Origin: Edaphobacter flagellatus
GTDB lineage: Bacteria > Acidobacteriota > Terriglobia > Terriglobales > Acidobacteriaceae
Length of the DNA: 64,000 nucleotides
Direction: 5' to 3'
Assembly: GCF_025264665.1 (NCBI RefSeq)
Contig: NZ_CP073697.1
Location: 2,170,001-2,234,000, forward strand
The notes under the pieces are model-generated. The model was not told the DNA's origin, searched no databases, and saw nothing but the letters and a program-made list of their open reading frames with translations. Shown in pieces: positions 17,003-25,764 of this stretch (the first letter of the stretch is position 1; each line of letters begins with the position of its first letter). A program made the position numbers and the translations under genes.

Positions 17003-17056
17003 TTTTCATGCAGAGAGCGTTGCAAATGCGGCGCGTCTGCGTGCAAGCTGGTACGC

Positions 17057-17956
17057 ATGCCGGAGCTTCCTGATATTGCCGCTTACATCACGGCGCTCGA
17101 AGCGCGCGTACTGGGCCAGCCGCTAGAGCAGGTGCGTATCGCCAGCGCGTTTCTGCTGCGCACCGTACAGCCTCCGATTGCAGCAGTTGAAGGGCACACG
17201 GTTCGTGGACTGCGCCGCGTGGGCAAGCGCATCGCCTTCGGTTTCGACAATGGGATGTGGCTGGTGCTTCACCTGATGATTGCAGGACGCCTGCACTGGA
17301 AGCCTGTAGGCGCGAAGCTCGGCGGACGCAATCAGCTTGCCGCGTTCGACTTTCCGTCAGGCTCGCTGGTACTGACCGAAGCGGGCAGCAAGCGCCGAGC
17401 CGCGTTATATGTCTTTGCCGACGAGGCTGCGATGCAGACAATCGACGCGGGCGGCATCGATGTGTTTTCAGCGACTCTCGATGATTTTCGTGCTGCGCTG
17501 ATGGCGGAAAATCGCACGCTCAAACGGGCGCTGACCGATCCACGCATTCTGAGCGGTATCGGCAATGCTTACTCGGACGAGATTCTGCATGCAGCAAAGC
17601 TCTCGCCGATTGCTCAAACGCATAAGCTGGCGGCGGAGCAGTGGCAGCGCCTGTACGATGCAACACGCTCAACCCTGCAGATGTGGATCGACCGGCTGCA
17701 AGTCGAGGCCGCAACGGCGTTTCCAGAGAAGGTCACAGCATTTCGAAAGGACATGGCTGTACATGGACGCTTCGGAGAGCCGTGCCCCGTGTGCGGCGAG
17801 AAGGTGCAGCGCATACGTTATGCCGACAATGAGACGAACTATTGCGCCGAGTGCCAGACCGAGGGCAAGGTGCTGGCCGACCGTAGTTTGTCGCGTCTGC
17901 TCGGCAAGGACTGGCCGCGCACGCTCGACGAGCTTGAGGCACTGAAGCGCCGGTAG
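17057..17956 (+). CDS. Fpg/Nei-family DNA glycosylase
   Basis: This 299-residue protein belongs to the formamidopyrimidine/endonuclease VIII family that excises oxidised bases and nicks the backbone. It starts with MPELPDI, keeping the catalytic Pro2 and Glu3, has the helix-two-turn-helix region ([20 protein letters not shown]), and a four-cysteine zinc finger at about 243-266 ([21 protein letters not shown]). The chain continues 33 residues past the finger, longer than classical MutM. Because several N-terminal MutM residues differ (PDI rather than PEV), specificity for 8-oxoguanine is not certain. Confidence 0.85.
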   Translation: MPELPDIAAYITALEARVLGQPLEQVRIASAFLLRTVQPPIAAVEGHTVRGLRRVGKRIAFGFDNGMWLVLHLMIAGRLHWKPVGAKLGGRNQLAAFDFPSGSLVLTEAGSKRRAALYVFADEAAMQTIDAGGIDVFSATLDDFRAALMAENRTLKRALTDPRILSGIGNAYSDEILHAAKLSPIAQTHKLAAEQWQRLYDATRSTLQMWIDRLQVEAATAFPEKVTAFRKDMAVHGRFGEPCPVCGEKVQRIRYADNETNYCAECQTEGKVLADRSLSRLLGKDWPRTLDELEALKRR

Positions 17957-18050
17957 GCATTCATCGCACTGAAACATAAGTATGTAGCGCTGTTGCTGAA
18001 ATTGGAGCTTATCCCGTTTGGATGAGCCGCACCTCAAGTACAGTAATCGC

Positions 18051-19262
18051 ATGCGTATCCCACGCGTCGCGTATCTCCCGGACTCCTTCCACGAGGTCAA
18101 CGGCGTCGCGCATACATCCCGCAACTTTGTCGCTTTCGCCCAGCGCCACGCGCTGCCGTTTCTGTGCATCCGTGCCGGTACGCGCGCCGACGCCTTTGAG
18201 CAGGCAGGCGAGCTGCGCACGCTGGAGCTGCGCCGTTCACGCACCTCGATTCGCATGGAAAAGGACCTCGACTTCGATCCGCTCTTCTGGCGATATGCCA
18301 ACGCCATCCGCCGCGAGTTGAAGCGCTTCCAGCCGGACATCATCCACATCACCGGGCCCAGTGAGCTGGGCATCGCAGGCGCGTACTTCGCGTGGGAGCA
18401 GCGCATCCCGCTTGCCGCATCGTGGCATACCAATGTGCATGAGTACGCGGCTCGGCGCATGGGCTGGATTACGAACAAGCTCGCGGCGCGTTACGGTGAC
18501 GTCATCTCGCAACGCGTCGAAGATGGTTCACTGTGGGCGACATCGCGCTTCTACTCCCTGGCCAAGGTTCTCTATGCGCCAAACGATGAGCTGTGCCGCA
18601 TGCTGGAGCGCACAACACACAGGCCGTGCTACCTGATGCAGCGCGGTGTCGATACGGAGCTGTTTTCGCCGGCACATCGCACGCGTCCCATCGATGACCA
18701 GACATTGATTCTCGGCTATGTGGGCCGTCTGTCTGTCGAGAAAAACGTTGCTTTGCTAGCGCAGATTGAACGTCAGCTACTGGCCATGGGCATTACGAAC
18801 TTCCGCTTCCTGATCGTCGGTCACGGCGGCGAGGAAGCATCGCTTCGTGCAACGTTGACGCAGGCAGACTTCCCTGGCGTGCTGCGCGGCGCAGATCTCT
18901 CACGCGCTTATGCAGATATGGATATCCTCGTCTTCCCGTCGCATACCGACACTTTTGGCAACGTGGTGCTGGAAGCGCTGGCAAGCGGCGTGCCTGCTGT
19001 CGTAACGACAGGCGGCGGCCCGAAGTACATCGTGCGCGATCAACAGACAGGCTTCGTCGCGCAGGATGCAGAATTTGCAGCGGCTATTGCGACACTGGCC
19101 AACGACCGCGTGCGGCTAGCGCAGATGCGGGTGGATGCGCGTCAGTACGCGCTCAGCTGCTCTTGGGACGCGGTATTCAATCGCGTCTATCAAGGCTACC
19201 TGGACGCGCTGCCCTCGCAGGAGTTTGCAGCTCCGCTCGCAGCGGGCGCACTCAGCTCCTAA
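18051..19262 (+). CDS. glycosyltransferase family 4-type protein
   Basis: This 403-residue enzyme has a two-domain GT-B fold. The N-terminal half begins RIPRVAYLPDSFHEVNGVA, matching the glycosyl acceptor side of GT4 proteins, and the C-terminal half has LGYVGRLSVEKNV, FLIVGHGGEEASL and the donor-binding E-x7-E segment in FGNVVLEALASGVPAV. It would add a sugar from a nucleotide donor to a lipid or polysaccharide. ATG 18051 is preferred over the TTG at 18018 because the extension lacks family residues. It is a lone gene, so the glycan is unknown. Confidence 0.88.
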   Translation: MRIPRVAYLPDSFHEVNGVAHTSRNFVAFAQRHALPFLCIRAGTRADAFEQAGELRTLELRRSRTSIRMEKDLDFDPLFWRYANAIRRELKRFQPDIIHITGPSELGIAGAYFAWEQRIPLAASWHTNVHEYAARRMGWITNKLAARYGDVISQRVEDGSLWATSRFYSLAKVLYAPNDELCRMLERTTHRPCYLMQRGVDTELFSPAHRTRPIDDQTLILGYVGRLSVEKNVALLAQIERQLLAMGITNFRFLIVGHGGEEASLRATLTQADFPGVLRGADLSRAYADMDILVFPSHTDTFGNVVLEALASGVPAVVTTGGGPKYIVRDQQTGFVAQDAEFAAAIATLANDRVRLAQMRVDARQYALSCSWDAVFNRVYQGYLDALPSQEFAAPLAAGALSS

Positions 19263-19299
19263 ATTCCTCTTTCGCAGAAACTGGTCTCTGGCGGTGTAT

Positions 19300-19341
19300 C
19301 GAGGGGTATCCTCGGGGGTTCGAATCCCCCAATCTCCACCA
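19300..19341 (+). other. tRNA 3'-end fragment (class II-like), possible attachment-site scar
   Basis: The sequence shows a variable-arm-like hairpin GAGG-GGTAT-CCTC, a perfect T arm GGGGG-TTCGAAT-CCCCC (19314-19330), an acceptor 3' strand AATCTCC, a discriminator A and an encoded CCA. No matching GGAGATT acceptor 5' strand or anticodon arm exists upstream, where a glycosyltransferase gene ends at 19262. It is therefore not a complete tRNA. Such 3' fragments are left by integrase-mediated insertion at tRNA or tmRNA genes. A tmRNA origin is also possible. Confidence 0.5.
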
Positions 19342-19378
19342 AAATCCGCAGGCTTGTGCATCACACTGGAGATAGACC

Positions 19379-20584
19379 ATGAAGAAGAACAAACTCCGCG
19401 TTGGAATCCTCTTTGGCGGCCGTTCGGGCGAGCATGAGGTCTCGCTGCTCTCCGCTGCCTCCATCCTCAAGGCCATCGACCGCACGAAGTATGACGTCGT
19501 TCCCATCGGCATCACGCGCGAAGGACGCTGGGTGACGGCGAACGATGCGCAGGCGCTGCTGACCGGAAAGGCTGCGAAGGAGAACCCGCGGCTGGCCGGT
19601 GATCCTGAGGCAACAGCGACGGCAGCCGTCATCCGCCGCGGCGAGGCGATCATTGTGCCGCCGGTACCTGCAGATTCACTGCAGCCGCTGGAGCTTTCGG
19701 CTGCTGCCGAGCTTGCCCCGCAACAGCCTGCGCTGCATATCGACGTTGTCTTCCCCGTCCTGCACGGCACCTTCGGTGAGGACGGCACGATCCAGGGACT
19801 ATTTGAGTTGGCCGACATTGCCTACGTTGGCTCGGGCGTGCTGGGTTCAGCCGCAGGCATGGATAAAGACGCGATGAAGAAGCTCTTCAAGGCAGCCAGT
19901 CTGCCGCAGACGCCGTATCTCGCCATGCTGCGCTCGGAGTGGCGCGCCGATGCGAAGAAAGCGACGAAGAAGATTGAAGCTGCGCTCAAGTATCCGCTGT
20001 TTGTGAAACCCGCGAACCTGGGTTCCTCCGTCGGCATCAGTAAGGTGCACGACCGCTCGGAACTCGCTGCCGCGATGGACCTTGCCGCGAGCTTCGACCG
20101 CAAGTTGGTAATTGAGCAGGGTGTGGGCGGACCGGGAGCCAAGCCGCGCGAGCTTGAGGTCTCGGTGCTGGGCAACGATACTCCCGAAGCAAGCGTCGTC
20201 GGCGAGATCGTCCCCGGGGCTGAGTTCTACGACTACGAAGCAAAGTACCTCTCCGACTCCAGCGTGCCCATCATCCCCGCGAAACTATCCGCTGCAGAGT
20301 CAAAGCAGATTCGCCAGATGGCCATCGAGGCCTTCAAAGCCTGCGATTGCGCCGGGCTTGCTCGCGTGGACTTCCTGATGGAGCCTGCAAAGAAGGGGAG
20401 CAAGCGGAAGCCGCGCATCTACCTGAATGAGATCAATACTTTGCCCGGCTTCACGTCGATCAGCATGTATCCCAAGCTGTGGGCCGCTACAGGCCTGCCG
20501 TATAAAAAGCTGATCGACCGGCTGATCCAGTTGGCCGTCGAACGACATCAGGAGAAGCAGCAAACGCAGTTCAGCCGCGTCTAA
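19379..20584 (+). CDS. ddl: D-alanine--D-alanine ligase
   Basis: This 401-residue ATP-grasp enzyme joins two D-alanines for the peptidoglycan stem. It starts with LRVGILFGGRSGEHEVSLLSA, has the HGTFGEDGTIQGLFE motif, the ATP-binding lysine in FVKPANLGSSVGISK, and metal ligands in YLNEINTLPGFT. The omega-loop reads EFYDYEAKY, with the Tyr typical of dipeptide (not depsipeptide) ligases, so vancomycin-type D-Ala-D-Lac is not expected. An insertion of about 40 residues in the N-terminal domain (from ALLTGKAAKENPR to LAPQQPALH) is longer than in E. coli. It is followed by a tonB-like gene after 27 bases. Confidence 0.94.
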   Translation: MKKNKLRVGILFGGRSGEHEVSLLSAASILKAIDRTKYDVVPIGITREGRWVTANDAQALLTGKAAKENPRLAGDPEATATAAVIRRGEAIIVPPVPADSLQPLELSAAAELAPQQPALHIDVVFPVLHGTFGEDGTIQGLFELADIAYVGSGVLGSAAGMDKDAMKKLFKAASLPQTPYLAMLRSEWRADAKKATKKIEAALKYPLFVKPANLGSSVGISKVHDRSELAAAMDLAASFDRKLVIEQGVGGPGAKPRELEVSVLGNDTPEASVVGEIVPGAEFYDYEAKYLSDSSVPIIPAKLSAAESKQIRQMAIEAFKACDCAGLARVDFLMEPAKKGSKRKPRIYLNEINTLPGFTSISMYPKLWAATGLPYKKLIDRLIQLAVERHQEKQQTQFSRV

Positions 20585-20611
20585 AATAGAAACCGCAAAT
20601 CGGGAGAGCCG

Positions 20612-21268
20612 ATGGAGACCCCTGGTCTGTTCGTCATACCAGTCAAACCCGTCAAGCCAGCCGCAGCACCCGTTCGCACCTATGCGCCCGCCGTCTGCTC
20701 GGCGCTGCTGCATGTTGCGGTGCTTGTCGTGCTGCTGCATCACAGCAGGCATTGGGTGGCTCCGCTCCGTTACCCCGGTACGGAGCGCGGCCACAACATC
20801 GTCCTCAGCTACCTGCCGGGACGCGCACCGATGCCCTCCATCACGCCCCCACCGGCGACTCCTCCGATCAGCGCTAAAGTGCAGTTACAACTTCCTGATC
20901 CGGCGAAGATTCAGTCGCAAGCTGCATCGCCGAACAAGAACTCGCCCGCATCGGAGCATCCCGATTCCTCAAGCGGAGCCGACGCGCTGGGCTCGGGCAA
21001 TATCAGTATTGCGTTAGCAAAGTTCTTCCCGCGACCGAAACCGGATCTTTCCGCCATGCCGAGCGGGTCGAAGGGCGACGTCGTGCTTGACATCACCATC
21101 GATGAGACAGGAAAGATCTCTGACCTGAAGCTGGTCAAAGGCATCGAACACTCGATCGACGAAACTGTGATCGCCACCGTACGCCAATGGACCTTCAACC
21201 CCGCAAACCGGGACGGCCAACCCATCGCGAGCGAGCAGGAAGTCCACTTTCACTACGAGAAAGGTTGA
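20612..21268 (+). CDS. TonB-like energy transducer
   Basis: This 218-residue protein has one N-terminal membrane segment (CSALLHVAVLVVLLHHS), a Pro-rich periplasmic spacer (PSITPPPATPPI), and a C-terminal TonB domain (KGDVVLDITIDETGKISDLKLVKGIEHSIDETVIATVRQWTFNPANRDG). It would carry energy from ExbBD to TonB-dependent receptors such as those at 3134-4987 and 57007-60462. ExbB and ExbD are not in the window. It starts 27 bases after ddl and converges on ilvA with two bases between them. Confidence 0.88.
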   Translation: METPGLFVIPVKPVKPAAAPVRTYAPAVCSALLHVAVLVVLLHHSRHWVAPLRYPGTERGHNIVLSYLPGRAPMPSITPPPATPPISAKVQLQLPDPAKIQSQAASPNKNSPASEHPDSSSGADALGSGNISIALAKFFPRPKPDLSAMPSGSKGDVVLDITIDETGKISDLKLVKGIEHSIDETVIATVRQWTFNPANRDGQPIASEQEVHFHYEKG

Positions 21269-21270
21269 CG

Positions 21271-22545
21271 CTATACGATACGCGTGTGCTCGAATCCGCC
21301 AGCCGTCAGCGCGGCGAGCAGCTCCTGGACCTGTTCACGTCCGCGTGTTTCGAGCGTAATGTCGATTGTCGTGTTGCCGAGGTTCACGCCGTAGTAGGCG
21401 CGATTATAGAGCGTATCGACGATATTGGCGCGGTGCGCGGCGATCAGCTTTGTCAGTTCGGCCAGCGCGCCCGGCTTGTCGAGCAGTGTGATGCGCAGGC
21501 GAATCATACGTCCGTCCTGCACCAGGCCGCGCTCGATGATGCGGCTCAGCAGGGTGACGTCGATGTTGCCTCCGCATACGAGCACGCCAGTCTTCACGTT
21601 GTGGAGCGAGGTCTTCTTCTGTAGAAGAGCAGCAAGCGCGGTTGCGCCCGCGCCCTCGGCCAGCGTCTTCTCACGTTCGAGCAGCATGAGGATGGAGGAG
21701 GCGATCTCGTCCTCATCGACAGTGACGATCTCATCGACGTAACGGTTGACGACGGGGAAGGTCACTTCGCCTGCACGGCGGACGGCAATACCATCGGCGA
21801 TCGTCGTTGCCGGATCAATCGTCACCGGGCCGTGCTGTTCGACGGCAATGGCCATCGAGGGCAGCCGCGACGTCTGCACACCAACAACCTTGATCTTCGG
21901 ATTCGATTCTTTGATCGCGCAGGCAATGCCGCCGATCAGACCGCCGCCGCCGATGGGAACAACGACGGCTTCAAGCCCCGGCACCTGCTCAAGCATCTCC
22001 AGCGCAATCGTTCCCTGACCTGCCATGACGGCGGGGTCATCGAAGGGATGGATGAAGGTCATCTCCTCGGCAGCACAGATGCGGCGCGCCTCTTCGTATG
22101 CCTCGTCGTAGTTGGCGCCGTGCAGCACAACCTCGGCACCAAACCCGCGCGTCGCCGTCACCTTCACCAGCGGCGTCGCCAGCGGCATCACAATCAACGC
22201 GCGGATGCCGCGCTTCGTTGCGTGATATGCAACGCCCTGCGCATGGTTACCAGCGCTCGCAGCAACGACACCGCGTGCTGCCTGCTCCGGCGTCAGCAGG
22301 GCGATGCGGTTCAGCGCGCCACGCTCTTTAAAAGAGCCCGTCATCTGCAGATTTTCAAGTTTCAGGTAAATCTGCTGGCCCGTAATCGAGGAGAGCATCT
22401 GCGAGTGCGCGCATGGTGAATAATAAATCGAACCGCGCAGCCTTTCGCGTGCGGCAACCACGTCGGCCAGGCTGATGCTCACTTCGCTCTTCAACTCTTC
22501 CGTTGCGGGCACTGAAACGTCCTCTCTCCAAAAGCTAAATTTCAA
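21271..22545 (-). CDS. ilvA: threonine ammonia-lyase (threonine dehydratase) with ACT domain
   Basis: This 424-residue PLP enzyme deaminates threonine to 2-oxobutyrate, the entry to isoleucine. The PLP lysine is in MTGSFKERGALNR, the phosphate-binding loop in VVPIGGGGLIGG, and a single C-terminal ACT domain (RLRITLLDKPGALAELTKLIA) fills the last 75 residues, the layout of the shorter TdcB/IlvA class. Its start abuts the tyrA stop with no gap, so it is the last gene of the trpB-trpA-aroQ-aroF-tyrA-ilvA run. Its place in an aromatic operon is unusual and suggests cross-pathway co-expression. Confidence 0.9.
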   Translation of the reverse strand: MKFSFWREDVSVPATEELKSEVSISLADVVAARERLRGSIYYSPCAHSQMLSSITGQQIYLKLENLQMTGSFKERGALNRIALLTPEQAARGVVAASAGNHAQGVAYHATKRGIRALIVMPLATPLVKVTATRGFGAEVVLHGANYDEAYEEARRICAAEEMTFIHPFDDPAVMAGQGTIALEMLEQVPGLEAVVVPIGGGGLIGGIACAIKESNPKIKVVGVQTSRLPSMAIAVEQHGPVTIDPATTIADGIAVRRAGEVTFPVVNRYVDEIVTVDEDEIASSILMLLEREKTLAEGAGATALAALLQKKTSLHNVKTGVLVCGGNIDVTLLSRIIERGLVQDGRMIRLRITLLDKPGALAELTKLIAAHRANIVDTLYNRAYYGVNLGNTTIDITLETRGREQVQELLAALTAGGFEHTRIV

Positions 22546-23409
22546 TCACGAACGACGAACGCGGAACTTGTTCGCCAGATCAAACTCTTCACGCAGGCCC
22601 GGCGTGCGCAGATTCTCACGCACATGCGTCAATCGCTGCTCCAGCGCAAGCAGGGTTTCGGTAATCGGCGTAGTGTTGGTCATCGCAACATCGCGCCACA
22701 TGCTGTAGGGACTTGCGCCCAGACGAGTCGTCTCGCGCAGCGCGCGTCCGCCGATAGCGCCAATCTCCGGTGCATCACCGAACTTCTCTTCAAGCAGCGC
22801 CGCCAGCGCCGTCGAAAGCATCTGCGGCAGATGGCTGACCCATGCGCACATCTCGTCGTGCCGCCTGGGGTCCATATCAAGTGAGCGTGTCCCGAAAAGG
22901 CCGACCCACATGCGCCAGTCCTTTTCGATAGGAGCCATCTCTTCGCTGCACGGCGTGAACAACCACATCGCATTGTTGAAGAGCGTTCCCTCTGCCAGCA
23001 TCGCGCCGCCGGACTCCTTGCCTGCCATCGGATGGCCGGGGAGGAAGATGGCCTTCTGCTGTGGGTCGTCGAAGAGCTTCGCAGCCAGCTCTACAATCTC
23101 AAGCTTCGTACTGCCGACATCTGTAATCAACTGACCTGCGCCGGTGACCGGAGCCAGCTTCTCCATCCAGTCCTTGATAGCAAGTACAGGCACGGCGAGC
23201 ACAATCGCGTCGGCCTGCCGCGCAAGCTCCAGCGCACCCCACTCGTTGCCTGCGGCTCCATCCAGCGCGCCCATCGCCGTTGCTGCACTCAGCTCCAGCG
23301 CGTTCACGTCCCAGCCGTCGATGCGTCCGGCAAATCCTGCTGCACGCAGAGCGAGACCGACCGATGCCCCGATCAGTCCCGTTCCGATGATGAGTACTCG
23401 CTCGATCAC
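22546..23409 (-). CDS. tyrA: prephenate/arogenate dehydrogenase
   Basis: This 287-residue enzyme oxidatively decarboxylates prephenate (or arogenate) in tyrosine synthesis. An NAD(P)-binding GTGLIGASVG motif sits at residues 9-18, followed by ITDVGSTK, the catalytic His region in FLPGHPMAGKESGG and the helical dimerisation domain. It has no fused chorismate mutase or ACT domain, in line with a separate aroQ gene two positions upstream. It starts 11 bases after aroF stops and abuts ilvA. Confidence 0.92.
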   Translation of the reverse strand: MIERVLIIGTGLIGASVGLALRAAGFAGRIDGWDVNALELSAATAMGALDGAAGNEWGALELARQADAIVLAVPVLAIKDWMEKLAPVTGAGQLITDVGSTKLEIVELAAKLFDDPQQKAIFLPGHPMAGKESGGAMLAEGTLFNNAMWLFTPCSEEMAPIEKDWRMWVGLFGTRSLDMDPRRHDEMCAWVSHLPQMLSTALAALLEEKFGDAPEIGAIGGRALRETTRLGASPYSMWRDVAMTNTTPITETLLALEQRLTHVRENLRTPGLREEFDLANKFRVRRS

Positions 23410-23420
23410 GCGTCCCGTCC

Positions 23421-24455
23421 TTACGCTACAACCGGCTCTGCTACCGAACGACCGACCACAGGAGCCAGCTGTCCAAGTTGCTTGACCAGCTTCTCCAATT
23501 GCTCCGGATACATGCTCTGTGCGCCGTCGCTCATCGCCTTCTCCGGATTTGGATGCATCTCCATCAGCAGGCCGTCAGCACCCGCAGCTACAGCAGCCAG
23601 CGCCAGAGCCGGCACGAAGTCGCGAATACCTACGCCATGTGACGGATCGCCCAGCACCGGAAGATGTGTCAGCTTTTTGAGCACCGGAATCGCCGAGATG
23701 TCCATCGTGTTCCGCGTTGCTGTCTCGTACGTGCGGATGCCACGCTCGCATAGCATCAGATCGTAGTTGCCGCCGGAGAGGATGTACTCCGCCGAGAGCA
23801 GAACCTCTTCAATCGTCGCCGAGATACCGCGCTTCAGCAGGCAGGGCTTGCGCACATGGCCAAGCTCACGCAGCAGGTTGAAGTTCTGCATGTTGCGCGC
23901 GCCGATCTGAAAGACATCGATGTAGGGCAGCATCACCTCAATCTGCGAGATCTCCATCACTTCAGTAATGACGAGCAGGCCGGTCTGATCGGCAACCTCG
24001 CGCAGCAGCTTCAGCCCCTCAACACCCATGCCCTGGAAGCTATACGGCGAGCTGCGCGGCTTGTACGCGCCTCCGCGCAAAAACTGGCAACCAGCGGCAG
24101 CGACCTTCTTCGCGCTGTCCAGAATCTGTTCGCGCGATTCCACCGAGCATGGCCCTGCCATAATCACGATCTCGTCACCGCCCACCACAACGCCGTTCGA
24201 GAACTTAATCTTTGTGCCCTCGGGCCGGAAGTTGCGCCCCGCCAGCTTGTACGGCGACGAGATACGATACGCATCGTGCACACCCGGCAGCACCTTGAAC
24301 TCGGCCACATCAAAGTGGTCTGGCGTACCGACGCCCGCCAGGATCGTCTGCGCAGCTCCCGTGGTGCGGTGCACGTTGAATCCGAGCTCCACCATGCGCT
24401 CAATCACGTGTTGAATATTCTCTTCTGTTGCTGTGTCCTGCATCGCTACGATCAT
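23421..24455 (-). CDS. aroF: 3-deoxy-7-phosphoheptulonate synthase (DAHP synthase)
   Basis: This 344-residue enzyme condenses phosphoenolpyruvate and erythrose 4-phosphate, the first step to all aromatic amino acids. It is of the type I-beta class: an N-terminal ferredoxin-like domain of about 75 residues (MIVAMQDTATEENIQHVIERMVELG), then a barrel with MAGPCSVESREQI, FLRGGAYKPRSSPYSFQG, KRGISATIEE and LGDPSHGVG. The N-terminal domain is the known site of allosteric feedback in Thermotoga-type enzymes. It lies between chorismate mutase and tyrA. Confidence 0.93.
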   Translation of the reverse strand: MIVAMQDTATEENIQHVIERMVELGFNVHRTTGAAQTILAGVGTPDHFDVAEFKVLPGVHDAYRISSPYKLAGRNFRPEGTKIKFSNGVVVGGDEIVIMAGPCSVESREQILDSAKKVAAAGCQFLRGGAYKPRSSPYSFQGMGVEGLKLLREVADQTGLLVITEVMEISQIEVMLPYIDVFQIGARNMQNFNLLRELGHVRKPCLLKRGISATIEEVLLSAEYILSGGNYDLMLCERGIRTYETATRNTMDISAIPVLKKLTHLPVLGDPSHGVGIRDFVPALALAAVAAGADGLLMEMHPNPEKAMSDGAQSMYPEQLEKLVKQLGQLAPVVGRSVAEPVVA

Positions 24456-24519
24456 TGTCTTCGCTTCGCTTTCTCTCGTGCCAATCTCAATTCGAGTACT
24501 GAATGCCTATCTTTCCGCA

Positions 24520-24783
24520 TTACTTATCGCGCTTTTGCAAAGCACGCATCACGTCGATAATGCGCTGGTAGATATCGACAATCTCCACGTCGGAGAGCGG
24601 CCCCGGGTTCGAGCGCTGCACATGGTCGAAGACGTTCTTCTCGCGCTGCGGCTCATAGACCGGCAGGTTGGACTGCTGCTTAAGTTCGCCAATGGCGCGT
24701 GCTGCCTCGGCCCGCTGATTGATGAGGCGAACGATCTGCTCATCGAGCTCATCGATCTTGCGTCGCCAGTCAGAGATCTCCAT
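24520..24783 (-). CDS. aroQ: chorismate mutase, AroQ type
   Basis: This 87-residue all-helical enzyme converts chorismate to prephenate. The AroQ pattern is visible: ISDWRRKIDELDEQIVRLINQRAEAARAIGELKQ, with the catalytic Arg and Lys positions, and VYEPQREKNVFDHV in the second helix. ATG 24783 is chosen because GAGG stands nine bases upstream; the ATG at 24798 lies before that ribosome site. It is separate from TyrA and DAHP synthase but directly next to the latter, so a mutase-synthase complex is conceivable. Confidence 0.9.
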   Translation of the reverse strand: MEISDWRRKIDELDEQIVRLINQRAEAARAIGELKQQSNLPVYEPQREKNVFDHVQRSNPGPLSDVEIVDIYQRIIDVMRALQKRDK

Positions 24784-24857
24784 CGGGTGTCCTCGCATTG
24801 CAACAGGGCTTCTCGAAAGCCTATCTGCTGCGGGTTTTGGGTGTACGACTCATGATA

Positions 24858-24884
24858 AATGCCGGCCTTGCCTCGTCCGGCATT
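24858..24884 (-). terminator. hairpin between trpA and aroQ
   Basis: Arms AATGCCGG and CCGGCATT enclose an 11-base loop, and on the minus strand TTTAT follows. It lies in the 217-base trpA-aroQ gap and may end part of the trpBA transcript or precede a second promoter. Confidence 0.45.
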
Positions 24885-25000
24885 CAGGACGCTGGATGAC
24901 TCTTCCAACGGTCTCGCAAGGGTTTCACATGCAAGGATTCCCGCTACCTGACGCAGTCTTATCGCCTCAGACAGGGGCTTCGCAGGATACTCCGCAGGCC

Positions 25001-25762
25001 TCATCCTCTTAGCCCCGCGACAAATTTGCCCGCCGCCGCTGCCGCGTCCTGCGGAGCGGTCTTTTCAATCAGCTGCACGATGGCACTGCCGACAACGGCC
25101 GCATCCGCAAACTCGCCCACGGCCCTTACGTGTTCCGCATTCGAAATGCCGAAGCCCACCGCAATCGGCAGCTTCGTGAACTTCTTCAGGCGCGTCACCA
25201 CGTCCCCCGCATCGCCTGTCAGGTGCGACTGCGTGCCGGTGATGCCGGTGCGCGAGATGGCGTAGACGAACCCCTGCGAGTTTTCCGCAATCGCCTTCAA
25301 CCGCTCATCGGGTGACGTGGGTGCAGCGAGAAACACGGGGGCCAGCTTGTTCGCATGCATTGCGTCAAGATATTCGCCCGCCTCTTCGACAATCATGTCG
25401 GTCAGCAGCACACCATCGGCACCAGCCTCAGCCGCCTTCGCGCTGAACGCTTTCATCCCCATCCGCACCACAGGATTCAGATAGCTGAAGAGGATCAACC
25501 CCGCTTGCGGACGCGCCTTGCGAAGCTCCTTTGCAACCCCAAGCACATCTGCCAGCCGCGTGCCCTTCGCCACCGCCCGTTCACTCGCACGTTGAATCAC
25601 CGGGCCATCGGCCAGCGGATCGCTGAACGGCACGCCCAGTTCGATGACGTCGGCTCCGTTGTCGATAGCCGCCAGCGCAATATCGCGCGTCGTCGCAAGA
25701 TTGGGATCACCTGCGGTGAGGTAGATAACGAGGCCGGGCTTCTTTGGAAAATTTATCGGCAT
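25001..25762 (-). CDS. trpA: tryptophan synthase alpha chain
   Basis: This 253-residue barrel enzyme splits indole-3-glycerol phosphate, passing indole to TrpB. The catalytic acids are in IELGVPFSDPLADGPVIQRA (Glu and Asp), with VLLTDMIVEEA and the phosphate-binding VGFGISNAEHV and VVGSAIVQ. It starts two bases after trpB stops, a translationally coupled arrangement. A 217-base gap with a hairpin separates it from aroQ. Confidence 0.95.
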   Translation of the reverse strand: MPINFPKKPGLVIYLTAGDPNLATTRDIALAAIDNGADVIELGVPFSDPLADGPVIQRASERAVAKGTRLADVLGVAKELRKARPQAGLILFSYLNPVVRMGMKAFSAKAAEAGADGVLLTDMIVEEAGEYLDAMHANKLAPVFLAAPTSPDERLKAIAENSQGFVYAISRTGITGTQSHLTGDAGDVVTRLKKFTKLPIAVGFGISNAEHVRAVGEFADAAVVGSAIVQLIEKTAPQDAAAAAGKFVAGLRG

Positions 25763-25764
25763 GA

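Noticed and set aside
19000..19341. A complete tmRNA gene ending at the CCA
   Set aside because: The upstream 300 bases are coding sequence of an intact glycosyltransferase, no TTCGAC-type 5' tRNA domain is present, and the hairpin beside the T arm looks like a class II tRNA variable arm.
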